Shown here: positions 42,830 to 51,605 of the stretch, piece after piece
Layout of the letters: each line of letters starts with the position of its first letter
Numbering within the stretch: position 1 is the stretch's first letter
Assembly: GCF_014656545.1 (NCBI RefSeq)
Contig: NZ_BNDS01000006.1
Coordinates: 146,386 to 210,385, forward strand
Origin: Neobacillus kokaensis
GTDB lineage: Bacteria; Bacillota; Bacilli; Bacillales; Cytobacillaceae
DNA: 64,000 nt
Direction: 5' to 3'
Position numbers and translations under genes: made by a program
Notes under the pieces: generated by a model
Seen by the model: the letters and a program-made list of their open reading frames with translations, nothing else
The model's database searches: none
What the model was told of the DNA's origin: nothing

Positions 42830-44661
42830 ACGCTGCTTTGTTTTAATACATCAAGAACTGGAGCAAACGGCTGAATGTCTTTTGTTTGAAAATAATTTCT
42901 AAAGGGGTCTCCCTTGTTCTTCAGGCGAATTAAAGCATTTTGCAACGTGAAGGTTTTTGGATCAAGTGCTAAGTCAACTTCATCCCAATACAGCGGTGTA
43001 GCAGCCCCGCCATGTTCATTTCCTCTTAGGGAATAAGGGGAAATAATCGTTTTACCCTCCCCATGCTGAACATAATCAACATACAGTCTATTGCCGCGCT
43101 TTTTCTTCATTCTTTCTATTGTAAAGGAATCCGGATCTTTTGATATCAAATACTCAGCGATAAAACTGGTAAACAGCCTTGTGTCATCGTAAGTAAATTT
43201 ACCTTCTGCAAGCGGCAGGTAAATCTGTAAGCCCTTATTGCCGGAGGTTTTGATGAAGCCGATTAAATTAAGCTGGTCAAGCACCTCTTTAATCAATAAA
43301 GCGGCTTTAACCGCTAAATGGAAATCCTCTTTTGATGGCGGATCCAAATCGAAAACAATTTCACTAGGTCCATTGCTGTTAATCGTTTGAAATGGTACAT
43401 GAAATTCAATTGCCAGCTGATTCCCCAACCAGATAAGTGTTTTTAGATTATTACAAAGTATATAATTAATTTCATCAGCTTTATGTGTTTCCACAAAGTC
43501 CGGGGCATACTCAGGGCAGTTTTTTTGATAAAAGGCTTCACCGAACATACCGTGCGGATAACGGATGACTGTTAAGAGGCGATTTTTTAAAAATGGCAGC
43601 AAATAGGGAGACACTTCCCGTAAATAAAGGATATAATCTCCTTTCTGAATATCCAGCTTGTCCCATAGCGGTTTTTCTGGGTGTGTAATTTCTAATTCTT
43701 CGGTTACATTTTTTTGTCCAAAGATAAATGTATTAAAGGTACAGTCATGAGGCTGCATATCAAACCGGAAGCGGTTAAAATGCGGCTCACGCAGCTGATT
43801 ATCATATAGTTCTAAGTATTTAATCTCAAGGCATATGGCTGGCTCAACATAAATAAATTGAGAATCCTCCTGTACCATGTTTTGTTTAATAATCTGCCCG
43901 AGTGCCTGTTTTTCTTCTGGTTTAAAGCCGAACAGGACTTGACCAATATTATGAGTTTGACTATCCTTATAAACGGAAACAAAGAAATATCCATTAGTCT
44001 TATCGAAGGAAGTAACAAAGCAATTTACGTATTTCCAATTCTTAAATTTTAACCACTGTATGGAACGTTTTCCTTCCTCCCATAAACTTTGCTCATTCTT
44101 CGCTACAATACCTTCTCCATCAAAAAGGACGACTTTTTCCCATATTTCATTAAAATTATTGTAAGCTGTTACTGGCTGAAGCAACTGTTCATTTGCTGGG
44201 TCTGCATCTGTTTCCAAAGCCAGGGACTGGAATAATTGCAACAGTTTTTCTTTTCTTTTTTTAAAGGGAAGAGAGTAAAGTGATTTCCCCGCTAATTGTA
44301 GAAGATCGAAAACCATTAAACGGCACGGGGCATTTTCGGCCTGTTCCAGAATTTTTTTTACAGCCTTTAATCGCCCTCGTACTTGAAGTGCAGAAAAACT
44401 CGCCTTATACGGGTTCTCCAATGACACTAGTTCTCCGTCGAATCTTAGTGGCAAAAATGGTTTGAATGCTGTTTCATAGGTCAATAAAAATTCCTTTATT
44501 TCTGGAAACTGCGGTAATAACGTTTTACCATTACGGCTTGTTAATTTAATCCCACTTGAATCCCAATCCAATATGGCTCTAAAGCCATCATATTTAACCT
44601 CGTAAAGCCAGCCGGGACGTACAGGTTTGTCAAAGGTAAGAGTAGGCAGCATAGGTTTCAT
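42817..44661 (-). CDS. ligD: ATP-dependent DNA ligase LigD with polymerase domain
   Basis: Ligase of bacterial non-homologous end joining. The 614-residue protein has the ligase domain first: adenylated Lys23 in YEVKYDGFRA, then the motifs FDGELVSLE, DGEGIVAKN and LKFKNWK. An OB fold follows (to about 300), then the primase-like polymerase domain (about 320-605) with FDLDPP as the metal-binding Asp pair and the STxxK-like SGNKGLQIYLPL. The nuclease domain of mycobacterial LigD is absent, as in B. subtilis LigD. AAGGGGAAA precedes the ATG. Divergent from ku. Confidence 0.95.
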   Translation of the reverse strand: MKPMLPTLTFDKPVRPGWLYEVKYDGFRAILDWDSSGIKLTSRNGKTLLPQFPEIKEFLLTYETAFKPFLPLRFDGELVSLENPYKASFSALQVRGRLKAVKKILEQAENAPCRLMVFDLLQLAGKSLYSLPFKKRKEKLLQLFQSLALETDADPANEQLLQPVTAYNNFNEIWEKVVLFDGEGIVAKNEQSLWEEGKRSIQWLKFKNWKYVNCFVTSFDKTNGYFFVSVYKDSQTHNIGQVLFGFKPEEKQALGQIIKQNMVQEDSQFIYVEPAICLEIKYLELYDNQLREPHFNRFRFDMQPHDCTFNTFIFGQKNVTEELEITHPEKPLWDKLDIQKGDYILYLREVSPYLLPFLKNRLLTVIRYPHGMFGEAFYQKNCPEYAPDFVETHKADEINYILCNNLKTLIWLGNQLAIEFHVPFQTINSNGPSEIVFDLDPPSKEDFHLAVKAALLIKEVLDQLNLIGFIKTSGNKGLQIYLPLAEGKFTYDDTRLFTSFIAEYLISKDPDSFTIERMKKKRGNRLYVDYVQHGEGKTIISPYSLRGNEHGGAATPLYWDEVDLALDPKTFTLQNALIRLKNKGDPFRNYFQTKDIQPFAPVLDVLKQSSVKKG

Positions 44662-44787
44662 TGAAATTTCCCCTTTTTTAGTTTATTTTGCGTACGAAGC
44701 AGACATTTCATCCTTTTCCATAAGTTTTTGCGCATGCCATGAACCAAGAATCACACACTATTACTAAAAAGAATGGAGAAATTGTTT

Positions 44788-45648
44788 ATGCATACTATGT
44801 GGAAGGGCAGTATCAGCTTTGGTCTTGTCAATATCCCAATTAAGCTTCATACGGCAACAGAGGATAAGGATATCAAGCTTAGAACGCTGCATAACAAATG
44901 TCATGCCCCAATAAAATATGATAAGGTTTGTTCAGTTTGCGAAGAAGAAGTAAAGCCTGAGGAGATCGTCAAGGCTTATGAATATACAAAAGGTAAATTT
45001 GTTGTTCTGGATCATGAAGAACTTGAAAAGTTAAGAAAAGAAAATGAGGAGAAGGCAGTTGAAATTATCGATTTTGTAAAGATCGAGGAAATAGACCCAA
45101 TCTATTTCGATCGGAGCTATTATATGTCCCCAAATGAAGGCGGCAGTAAAGCTTATTCATTATTACGAAAGGCGTTGGAGGAAACTGAAAAGGTGGGCCT
45201 TGCTAAAATAGTTATCCGGTCAAAAGAGCAGATGGCCGTAATTAGGGTTTACGAAAATACATTGGTAATGGAAACCATTCATTATCCAGATGAAGTTCGA
45301 AGAGCAGGCGATGTACCCAACGTTCCAGCGGAGGATAAAGTAACTAAAAAGGAACTCGATACCGCTATTTTGTTGATTGATCAGTTAACAACTGAGTTTG
45401 AACCTGAAAAATACACCGATGAATATCGGACGGCGTTGTTGGAATTAATTGAATCTAAACGAAAAGGGAAAGAAACGGTTTCAGCGCAAACATTGGAGCC
45501 TGCTGCTTCGAATGTGACCGATTTAATGGCAGCACTGCAGGCTTCAATTGACCGGACAAAACCAAAGACGGCAGCATCAGCACCAGCACCAAAGAAAGCC
45601 GTGGCACCAAGAAAAAAGCCGGCTGCAAAAGTAAAGAAAGAAGCATAA
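44788..45648 (+). CDS. ku: Non-homologous end joining protein Ku
   Basis: Homodimeric DNA-end-binding ring that recruits LigD. The 286-residue protein has the typical start HTMWKGSISFGLVNIPIKL, the zinc-hook-like CHAPIKYDKVCSVCEEEV region, the YYMSPNEGGSKAYSLLRKAL bridge, and a C-terminal region of about 30 Lys/Ala/Pro-rich residues. Bacilli use this tail for LigD contact and end threading. GGAG lies nine bases before ATG at 44788; an ATG at 44773 precedes that site and is not used. The ku-ligD divergent pair differs from the same-strand layout in some species. In B. subtilis the pair is expressed in forespores. Confidence 0.95.
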   Translation: MHTMWKGSISFGLVNIPIKLHTATEDKDIKLRTLHNKCHAPIKYDKVCSVCEEEVKPEEIVKAYEYTKGKFVVLDHEELEKLRKENEEKAVEIIDFVKIEEIDPIYFDRSYYMSPNEGGSKAYSLLRKALEETEKVGLAKIVIRSKEQMAVIRVYENTLVMETIHYPDEVRRAGDVPNVPAEDKVTKKELDTAILLIDQLTTEFEPEKYTDEYRTALLELIESKRKGKETVSAQTLEPAASNVTDLMAALQASIDRTKPKTAASAPAPKKAVAPRKKPAAKVKKEA

Positions 45649-45664
45649 GGAATTTGAAAATGGC

Positions 45665-45802
45665 TTGACGAATCCCCAAATGCGTTATATAATGTAATTA
45701 CGCTTTAAGTTCGTTAAATATTTTTGGATGAGTAGTCGTAACTGCACGGTCAATGTGGGTGATGTCTATTGCCCAGCGTGTAATTACGGCTTTTTTATTT
45801 AA
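45665..45802 (+). promoter_or_regulatory. Promoter and structured leader of the cold-shock gene
   Basis: Promoter TTGACG (45665-45670), 17-base spacer, TATAAT (45688-45693), giving a leader of about 147 bases. The leader contains a 14-position stem (45735-45748 with 45777-45790, 13 paired) followed by six T residues (45791-45796), a complete intrinsic terminator inside the leader. A 24-codon ORF spans it (ATG 45728 to TAA 45802) but has no ribosome site. Long leaders that refold with temperature are known for csp genes. Confidence 0.65.
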
Positions 45803-45847
45803 ATGTAAGATAAACTTTAAAGTGAACAATATGTTGGGGGTAATTCC

Positions 45848-46048
45848 ATGAAAAACGGTAAAGTAAAATGGTTTAATGCAGAAAAAGGTTTTGGATTCAT
45901 TGAGGCTGAAGGCGGTCAAGACGTATTCGTTCACTTCTCTGCAATTCAATCAGAAGGTTTCAAAACATTAGAAGAAGGTCAATCAGTTTCTTTCGAAATC
46001 GTTGAAGGTGCTCGTGGACCACAAGCTGCTAACGTAAAAGCAGTTTAA
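45848..46048 (+). CDS. cspD: Cold-shock protein (CspB/CspD type)
   Basis: A 66-residue RNA/single-stranded DNA chaperone. The RNP1 motif KGFGFIE and the RNP2 motif VFVHFS are intact, starting at [16 protein letters not shown]. The sequence is the CspB/C/D type of Bacillus; the precise paralogue is a guess. A GGGGG ribosome site precedes the ATG. It sits behind a long structured leader. Confidence 0.95.
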   Translation: MKNGKVKWFNAEKGFGFIEAEGGQDVFVHFSAIQSEGFKTLEEGQSVSFEIVEGARGPQAANVKAV

Positions 46049-46070
46049 TCTTTGATAAAATGTTTTTAGT

Positions 46071-46098
46071 AAGGGGCTCCCTCTAGGAGCCCCTTTAT
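46071..46098 (+). terminator. Terminator after the cold-shock gene
   Basis: Ten-base-pair GC-rich stem (AAGGGGCTCC with GGAGCCCCTT), five-base loop, T run. Confidence 0.93.
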
Positions 46099-46105
46099 TT
46101 TATTT

Positions 46106-46399
46106 TTAATCTTCCAAATGCTCTTTACAAAACTTTATCACGATTTCTTCCTCATCATCCTCAAGGACAAAATCGAAAACTTCATCGTTTCCTTTTTCAA
46201 AAAAATGATAGTTGGCAATTTTAAACTCATTTTGATTAACAACAAAAAGTACCCTCAAACCGACGCCTTTTTCAGAATAAAGTTCATCCTCTTCATCTAT
46301 ATCAAGATCGAGAAAAAATTCATATCGCTCTCCGGAAAGCAGGCCGAAGGGATCTTCTAATTTTTCTACTGTGTAGCCAGTGATGTTCAAGTAAATCAT
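46106..46399 (-). CDS. Small acidic protein, DUF6509-like
   Basis: A 97-residue acidic protein (ITGYTVEKLEDPFGLLSGERYEFFLDLDIDEEDELY near the start). From memory it matches the small DUF6509 family of bacilli; this is tentative. No motif of function is visible. It runs convergent to the cold-shock gene and ends just after its terminator. Confidence 0.65.
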   Translation of the reverse strand: MIYLNITGYTVEKLEDPFGLLSGERYEFFLDLDIDEEDELYSEKGVGLRVLFVVNQNEFKIANYHFFEKGNDEVFDFVLEDDEEEIVIKFCKEHLED

Positions 46400-46524
46400 C
46401 CTTTACGTTATAATGGTTTCCAAATTATTATACACTTATTTGGTTGTTCAAATAATTATTGAATAAATGTTTCTAATAAGATGAAAAAACGCCAGAAAAC
46501 TCTGACGCTGCATTTTTATGTATG

Positions 46525-46616
46525 TGGCGGAGAAGGTGAGATTCGAACTCACGCGACAGTTGCCCGCCCTAACGCATTTCGAGTGCGCCCCCTTATAACC
46601 ACTTGGGTACTTCTCC
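46525..46616 (-). tRNA. tRNA-Ser (anticodon CGA)
   Basis: A 92-base tRNA with the long variable arm of a class II serine tRNA. Acceptor stem GGAGAAG pairs with CTTCTCC, the discriminator is G, and CCA is encoded. The anticodon loop CTCGAAA gives CGA. The T arm GTGAGTTCGAATCTCAC is canonical. It reads UCG codons. Confidence 0.96.
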
Positions 46617-46623
46617 GATTGGA

Positions 46624-46697
46624 TGGAGCGGGTGAGGGGAATCGAACCCCCGCCGTCAGCTTGGGAAGCTGAAATTCTACCATTAAACCACACCCGC
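46624..46697 (-). tRNA. tRNA-Gly (anticodon CCC)
   Basis: A 74-base tRNA with acceptor stem GCGGGTG/CACCCGC, encoded CCA and anticodon loop TTCCCAA (anticodon CCC). It lies seven bases upstream of tRNA-Ser on the same strand, so both come from one precursor. Confidence 0.95.
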
Positions 46698-46812
46698 ATT
46701 GACTGAATTAAGTCAATAAATATTATAGCATAAAAATTATTTTTTCGGTAGAAAAAATGGGTAAAAATAAAAAAACTGAGTAAATTCACGACGATACTCA
46801 GTTTTCTTATAT

Positions 46813-48087
46813 TTACCCTTTAGTTTCCGGCTTTATCGCTAGTAAAGCAATTATTGCAGCCAAAAGACTAAGGGTGCTCATGATGATGAAAATCCAATGA
46901 TTTGAGTATTTCATTAACAAAGCGATAATTGGTGGACCAGCTGCTACACCGATAAATCGCATGGAAGTATAAAAGGATGTAATGGTACCACGTTCTTGCT
47001 TTTCCACCCCATCAGTAATAAGGGAGTCAAGACATGGCAGACCAATCCCAATCCCTACACCGCTTATTAAGAACATCCCAATCATATACCATAATTTAAT
47101 GGAGAACCATAAAGCTGCAATGGATAGTGCAGCCGCGAGAATACCGCCAAAGGTTAACCATTTCATTAAAACCTTATTTTTCTTAATGATTTTGCCACTA
47201 ATGAATGAGGATAAGCAAAGCGCCCCAAGCGGCAAAGCTAAAAAGAATCCTTTCTTTATATCCTTAATTCCATATTGCGTTTCAAAAACCTCTGATAGGT
47301 AAAATAAAATACCGAAAAGGACGAGCATCAAGATTCCGCCAATAAAAAAAATTGCGTACAGCCAGCGCCCTTTTTCTTTAAAGGTTTTTTTAATCCCAAT
47401 AAAAAAATTCTTAAAAGGGATTGGCTTTTGAGAACTTTTAGGGGACTTCACAAGAAAAATCATCATTAATACAGATATGACACAAAAAACGGGAAATGCT
47501 AAAAATGGTAAAAACCAGATAAACCCTGCAAGAAAGGCTCCAAAAATAGGACTTAAAACTTTGCCAAAGGTATTGGATGTTTCGATAAGCCCTAAGCAGG
47601 TACTTACATCATCTTCATTTTTAAACATATCACCCACAAGAGGGAGTACAATCGGGAATGCCCCAGCTGCCCCAACCCCTTGAAGCGCTCGGCCAGCTAA
47701 AATAACCCAGTAGGCATTATTAAGGTTCCATGCAGCCCAACCTGAAATTAGACCGCCAATTCCAGCAATAATGAGACTTGGGATAATCACCTTTTTCCTG
47801 CCGATATGATCAGATAAATACCCAGCTAAAGGAATTAATAAAATAGCCACAATCGAATAAACAGTAATGATCATACTTGACTGAAACGCCGATATCGATA
47901 ATTTTTTTTCCATGGACGGCAGTACAGGTATTAACATCGAGTTTCCCAATGTCATGACTAAGGGAATAGAGGATAATGAAAGAATTGCCCACTTCTGGTT
48001 TGAAATCTCGCCGGAGCCATTTTTGCGGGCCTTGGATTTCTTCTTTTTTGCCGCCCGCAGGTTCCATAATTGCTCAATATAATCCAT
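46813..48087 (-). CDS. MFS drug-efflux-type transporter
   Basis: A 424-residue major facilitator superfamily transporter. After a basic N-terminal extension (about 1-35) there are 12 predicted membrane helices. Motif A (GYLSDHIGRKKVI) follows helix 2, and the RALQGVGAAGAFPIVLPLVGD segment is motif B/C-like, placing it in the proton-coupled drug antiporter group. It resembles the tetracycline/bacillibactin exporters, but substrate cannot be inferred. ATG at 48087 follows AGGAAG; the frame extends to 48123 without support. Confidence 0.85.
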   Translation of the reverse strand: MDYIEQLWNLRAAKKKKSKARKNGSGEISNQKWAILSLSSIPLVMTLGNSMLIPVLPSMEKKLSISAFQSSMIITVYSIVAILLIPLAGYLSDHIGRKKVIIPSLIIAGIGGLISGWAAWNLNNAYWVILAGRALQGVGAAGAFPIVLPLVGDMFKNEDDVSTCLGLIETSNTFGKVLSPIFGAFLAGFIWFLPFLAFPVFCVISVLMMIFLVKSPKSSQKPIPFKNFFIGIKKTFKEKGRWLYAIFFIGGILMLVLFGILFYLSEVFETQYGIKDIKKGFFLALPLGALCLSSFISGKIIKKNKVLMKWLTFGGILAAALSIAALWFSIKLWYMIGMFLISGVGIGIGLPCLDSLITDGVEKQERGTITSFYTSMRFIGVAAGPPIIALLMKYSNHWIFIIMSTLSLLAAIIALLAIKPETKG

Positions 48088-48218
48088 TTGTCTTCCTATC
48101 CCGCCTTCTAAATGTTGTATCAATTATTATTTGCTTAAGTGTAAAAAAAAACTGTGGTAGAAAAATCCTATTGGGAATCCTAAATTGAATGTTCATTTAG
48201 AATTTTCTTAAAAAGGAC

Positions 48219-48247
48219 TTGACATAGTGAAGAGAATTTAATAAGAT
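48219..48247 (+). promoter_or_regulatory. Promoter of the trp operon
   Basis: TTGACA (48219-48224), 17-base spacer, TAAGAT (48242-48247): a good sigma-A promoter, about 20 bases before the T-box leader. Confidence 0.8.
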
Positions 48248-48269
48248 AAATATCAATTAAATGATTGTT

Positions 48270-48565
48270 TTGGCGTTGATGAAGAGGAGTAGCTTTTACA
48301 AATTCTAAAGAGAGCTGATGGTTGGTGCGAATCAGTGAAAATGTATTGGTGAATGGACTTCTGAGCCTCCAAACCGAACGATTTTTTGAATTTAGTAGGC
48401 TTTGGCGAAAATCTCATCGTTATATGAGACAGGTATTAAAAGCTTTTGGCTTTGATACCGGTAGAGTGAGCTGATTTTAGCTAATGAAGGTGGCACCACG
48501 GATCTAAGATTCGTCCTCCAGAAACATAACAACTGTTATGTTTCTGGAGGACGAATTTTTTTTTT
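48270..48565 (+). promoter_or_regulatory. Tryptophan T-box riboswitch
   Basis: A T-box leader that senses uncharged tRNA-Trp. The stem I start has GATGAAGAGGAGTAG (48278-48292). The specifier is UGG (48354-48356) within GAATGGACT. The T-box sequence AAGGTGGCACCACGG lies at 48487-48501. A very strong terminator follows: a 23-base-pair stem (48509-48531 with 48534-48556) and a T run. Uncharged tRNA-Trp should stabilise the antiterminator and switch on trpEGDCFBA. Confidence 0.95.
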
Positions 48566-48607
48566 AGTCCGATTAAGCGTTGTTTTTTAGTTGAGAGGAG
48601 CAGAGAA

Positions 48608-49999
48608 ATGAAAATCAAAACAGATTTCTTGGTCAGAGAGATTAGCGGAGATGTCCTTACACCGATTTCAATTTTGCAAAAGATTAGTGGGGACAAGAAA
48701 TTTTTATTGGAAAGCTCAAATAAATTTAATCACTCAGGGCGCTATTCCTTTATCGGAGCCGATCCTTCTTTTGAGCTGATATCCTATGGTGATGAAAATA
48801 CAGTCATTAAGCGTAGCGGTGAAAAGAATAAGATAAAAGGAAATCCATTGGATGTGTTAAACGATCTGCTTCCTTCAAGTTTACAGGACAATCTTCCATT
48901 CCCGTTCATTGGCGGGGCAGTTGGTTATGTTGGTTATGACATCATCAGACAGTACGAGAAGATTGGCGAGGGGTACCCAAATGGTTTGGAGATGCCCGAT
49001 GTTCATTTAATGTTTTATGAGGAAGCAATTGTTTATGATCACCTGGAAGAAAAGGTTTATATTTGCGGAATCCCTTTAACCAAAGAAAGCTCTGACGCGG
49101 TGGAACAGAGAATGGCCATAAGGGAAGCGGAACTGAAAAAAAATTATGATTTTGATGAAGAAGAAACCTTTTCCTTTGCGGGATTTGATTCCGAAACAAC
49201 AAGGGAAGCATTTATCAAAAATGTGGAGACTGCCAAAGAGCATATACTCGCTGGGGATATTTTTCAAGTAGTGCTGTCAAGAAGGATGAAATCGAAATTT
49301 AATGGTTCCCCATTGACATTATACCGAAAACACCGGTCGCATAATCCAACCCCTTATATGTTTTATATTGAGTTTGATGGTTATACCGCAATTGGTTCAT
49401 CACCGGAAAGCTTAATTAAAACGAAAGGAAGTACGGTAACTGCCAACCCAATTGCCGGGACGAGAAAAAGGGGAAAAACGAGCGCTGAGGATACAGAACT
49501 AGCAATGGATTTGCTGCATGATGAAAAAGAGCTTGCTGAGCATAAAATGCTTGTTGACCTCGGCAGGAACGATCTTGGAAAGGTATGTGAGTTTGGTTCA
49601 GTTCAGGTTGATAAGTATATGGCCGTTGAAAAGTTCCGCCACGTAATGCATCTTGTATCTGAGATCAGCGGTTCACTTCGTTCCGATAAAACGGCCCTTG
49701 ATGCCCTTGCAGCTTGTCTTCCTGCAGGCACTGTTTCAGGCGCACCTAAGGTTCGGGCTATGGAAATTATAAATGATTTAGAAAGATCTAAGCGTGGTTT
49801 ATATTCAGGTGCAATAGGTTATGTTTCGGCAAATGGAAATATTGATTTTGCCCTTGCAATAAGGACAATGATTTTGAAAGATGGCAATGCATATATTCAA
49901 GCTGGCGCAGGAATAGTGTATGACTCTAATCCTGAATTAGAATATGAAGAAACAGCTAATAAATTAAAATCATTTCTGGAGGGGAGGGAAGCAAAATGA
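48608..49999 (+). CDS. trpE: Anthranilate synthase component I
   Basis: Makes anthranilate from chorismate using ammonia from TrpG. The 463-residue protein has the tryptophan-binding N-terminal LLESS segment and the chorismate-binding C-terminal core: SPESLIKTKG, NPIAGTRKRGKT, DELxxHxMLVDLGRNDLG and GTVSGAPKVRAMEII. It is the first structural gene behind the T-box. Its stop overlaps the trpG start by four bases. Confidence 0.97.
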   Translation: MKIKTDFLVREISGDVLTPISILQKISGDKKFLLESSNKFNHSGRYSFIGADPSFELISYGDENTVIKRSGEKNKIKGNPLDVLNDLLPSSLQDNLPFPFIGGAVGYVGYDIIRQYEKIGEGYPNGLEMPDVHLMFYEEAIVYDHLEEKVYICGIPLTKESSDAVEQRMAIREAELKKNYDFDEEETFSFAGFDSETTREAFIKNVETAKEHILAGDIFQVVLSRRMKSKFNGSPLTLYRKHRSHNPTPYMFYIEFDGYTAIGSSPESLIKTKGSTVTANPIAGTRKRGKTSAEDTELAMDLLHDEKELAEHKMLVDLGRNDLGKVCEFGSVQVDKYMAVEKFRHVMHLVSEISGSLRSDKTALDALAACLPAGTVSGAPKVRAMEIINDLERSKRGLYSGAIGYVSANGNIDFALAIRTMILKDGNAYIQAGAGIVYDSNPELEYEETANKLKSFLEGREAK

Positions 50000-50607
50000 T
50001 TTTACTCATCGACAATTTTGATTCCTTTACCTTTAACTTATATCAATATTTAGGTGAAATTGGTGAAGAGGTGGCAGTCTATCGCAACAATCAATTAAGT
50101 ATGGATGAGATCAAACAGTTGAACCCCGATGCAATTATTTTATCGCCGGGGCCTGGCAGACCTGAGGATGCAGGAATTTGCATGGAGATAATTCAAACCT
50201 TCTACCGAGAAATTCCAATCTTAGGTATTTGTTTAGGGCATCAAGCGATTGGAGCTGCCTTCGGAGGTAAAATCAGAACGGCTCGCTCAATCAAACATGG
50301 AAAAACATCGTTGATCAGTCATAACAGCAGCGGCATATTTGCTTACCTTGCGTCCCCTTTAGAAGTAATGCGCTATCATTCATTATCAATTGATCATGAC
50401 AGCCTTCCGGAAGATCTGGAATGTGTAGCACACTCGATGGATGATAACGAAATTATGGCCATTAAGCATTCGTACTATCCTATTTACGGGCTTCAGTTCC
50501 ATCCGGAATCAATTGGCACCCCGACAGGAATGCAAATTTTGAAGAACTTTTTAGCAGAGATAGAAAGGATGAGAAGAGATGAAGAGTTATTTACTCCAAT
50601 TAGCTGA
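49996..50607 (+). CDS. trpG: Anthranilate synthase component II (glutamine amidotransferase)
   Basis: Class I glutaminase that feeds ammonia to TrpE. The 203-residue protein has the LSPGPGRPEDAG oxyanion region, the nucleophile Cys in GICLGHQAIG and the catalytic His-Glu in FHPESIGTP. In B. subtilis the trp operon lacks trpG and shares one from the folate operon; here the gene is inside the trp operon. It overlaps both trpE and trpD. Confidence 0.95.
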   Translation: MILLIDNFDSFTFNLYQYLGEIGEEVAVYRNNQLSMDEIKQLNPDAIILSPGPGRPEDAGICMEIIQTFYREIPILGICLGHQAIGAAFGGKIRTARSIKHGKTSLISHNSSGIFAYLASPLEVMRYHSLSIDHDSLPEDLECVAHSMDDNEIMAIKHSYYPIYGLQFHPESIGTPTGMQILKNFLAEIERMRRDEELFTPIS

Positions 50608-51604
50608 GCGTAGATCTTTTTCAGAAAATGAAATGAAGGAAGCCGTAGATTCTATTTTAGGTGAAGAGGTTTCCGAATCAGAAATTGCAGCCTTTTTAAT
50701 GGGGTTGAAATCAAAAGGCGAAACAGTAGATGAAATTGTAGGTATTGTTAAAGCTTTACAGGGGAATACGCTGAAATTTAAAAGGAAGTTTCCGAATGTT
50801 CTTGATAATTGCGGCACAGGCGGCGATGGTTCCTCGAGCTTTAATGTTAGCACAACATCAGCTTTTGTTCTTGCGGGTGCAGGTATTCAAGTCGCTAAGC
50901 ATGGAAATAGGAGTATCTCCAGTAAAACAGGAAGTGCCGATGTACTGGAATATTTAGGAGTGAATTTAAACTTAAGTCCCGAGGCAATTGAGGAAATAAT
51001 TGATGAAATCGGAATTGCCTTTTTATTTGCCCCTCATGTACATCCAAAATTAAAAAAGGTGACAACGGTCAGAAGGGCGCTTAAAATTCCCACCATTTTT
51101 AACTTTATCGGTCCGCTGACGAATCCGGTCGAACTTGATTACCAGCTGCTTGGTGTATACCGACGTGATTTATTAACCGTATTCGCAGAGGTACTTAAGC
51201 AGCTTGGAAGAAAGAGAGCGATAGTTATAAACGGGGCTGGTTATATGGATGAGGCCTCGTTACAAGGGGAAAACCATCTTGCTATTTTAGAAAACGGAGT
51301 CATTACGTATAAAACATTTTCTCCTGAAGATGTTCGACTGCAGCAATATGATAACAGTGCAATTAAAGGCGGCGATGCTAAAGAAAACGCCGAAATTTTA
51401 ATGGATGTTTTAAGAGGGAAAAAAGGGGCATATCGTGACACAGTATTATTGAATGCCGGCATTGGTATATACACAGCGGCTAAAGTGGATTCGATTGAGG
51501 CTGGAATAAAAAAAGCAGAAGAAATTATTGATTCAGGAGCAGCTTATGAAAAATTAACTGCTTTAATTGAGAAATCTAAAGGCATGCAAAGAGAGGCAAT
51601 ATAA
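50579..51604 (+). CDS. trpD: Anthranilate phosphoribosyltransferase
   Basis: Adds phosphoribosyl to anthranilate. The 341-residue protein has the GTGGDGSSSFNVST PRPP loop, KHGNRSISSKTGSADVLE and the second metal motif region (DEASL). The ATG at 50579 overlaps the trpG end by 29 bases, and AGAAGAG-like purine bases precede it. Confidence 0.97.
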   Translation: MKSYLLQLAERRSFSENEMKEAVDSILGEEVSESEIAAFLMGLKSKGETVDEIVGIVKALQGNTLKFKRKFPNVLDNCGTGGDGSSSFNVSTTSAFVLAGAGIQVAKHGNRSISSKTGSADVLEYLGVNLNLSPEAIEEIIDEIGIAFLFAPHVHPKLKKVTTVRRALKIPTIFNFIGPLTNPVELDYQLLGVYRRDLLTVFAEVLKQLGRKRAIVINGAGYMDEASLQGENHLAILENGVITYKTFSPEDVRLQQYDNSAIKGGDAKENAEILMDVLRGKKGAYRDTVLLNAGIGIYTAAKVDSIEAGIKKAEEIIDSGAAYEKLTALIEKSKGMQREAI

Positions 51605-51605
51605 A

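Noticed and set aside
42817-45648. LigD-Ku locus as a phage-borne or anti-phage island
   Set aside because: Flanked by core genes (dapF, csp) with no integrase, att repeats or compositional break; it is a standard bacillar NHEJ pair.
45698-45949. 83-codon minus-strand ORF over the csp leader
   Set aside because: Antisense to the leader and csp gene, without ribosome site or coding-like composition.
46448-46789. 113-codon minus-strand ORF over the tRNA pair
   Set aside because: It translates straight through both tRNA genes; a common false ORF over tRNAs.
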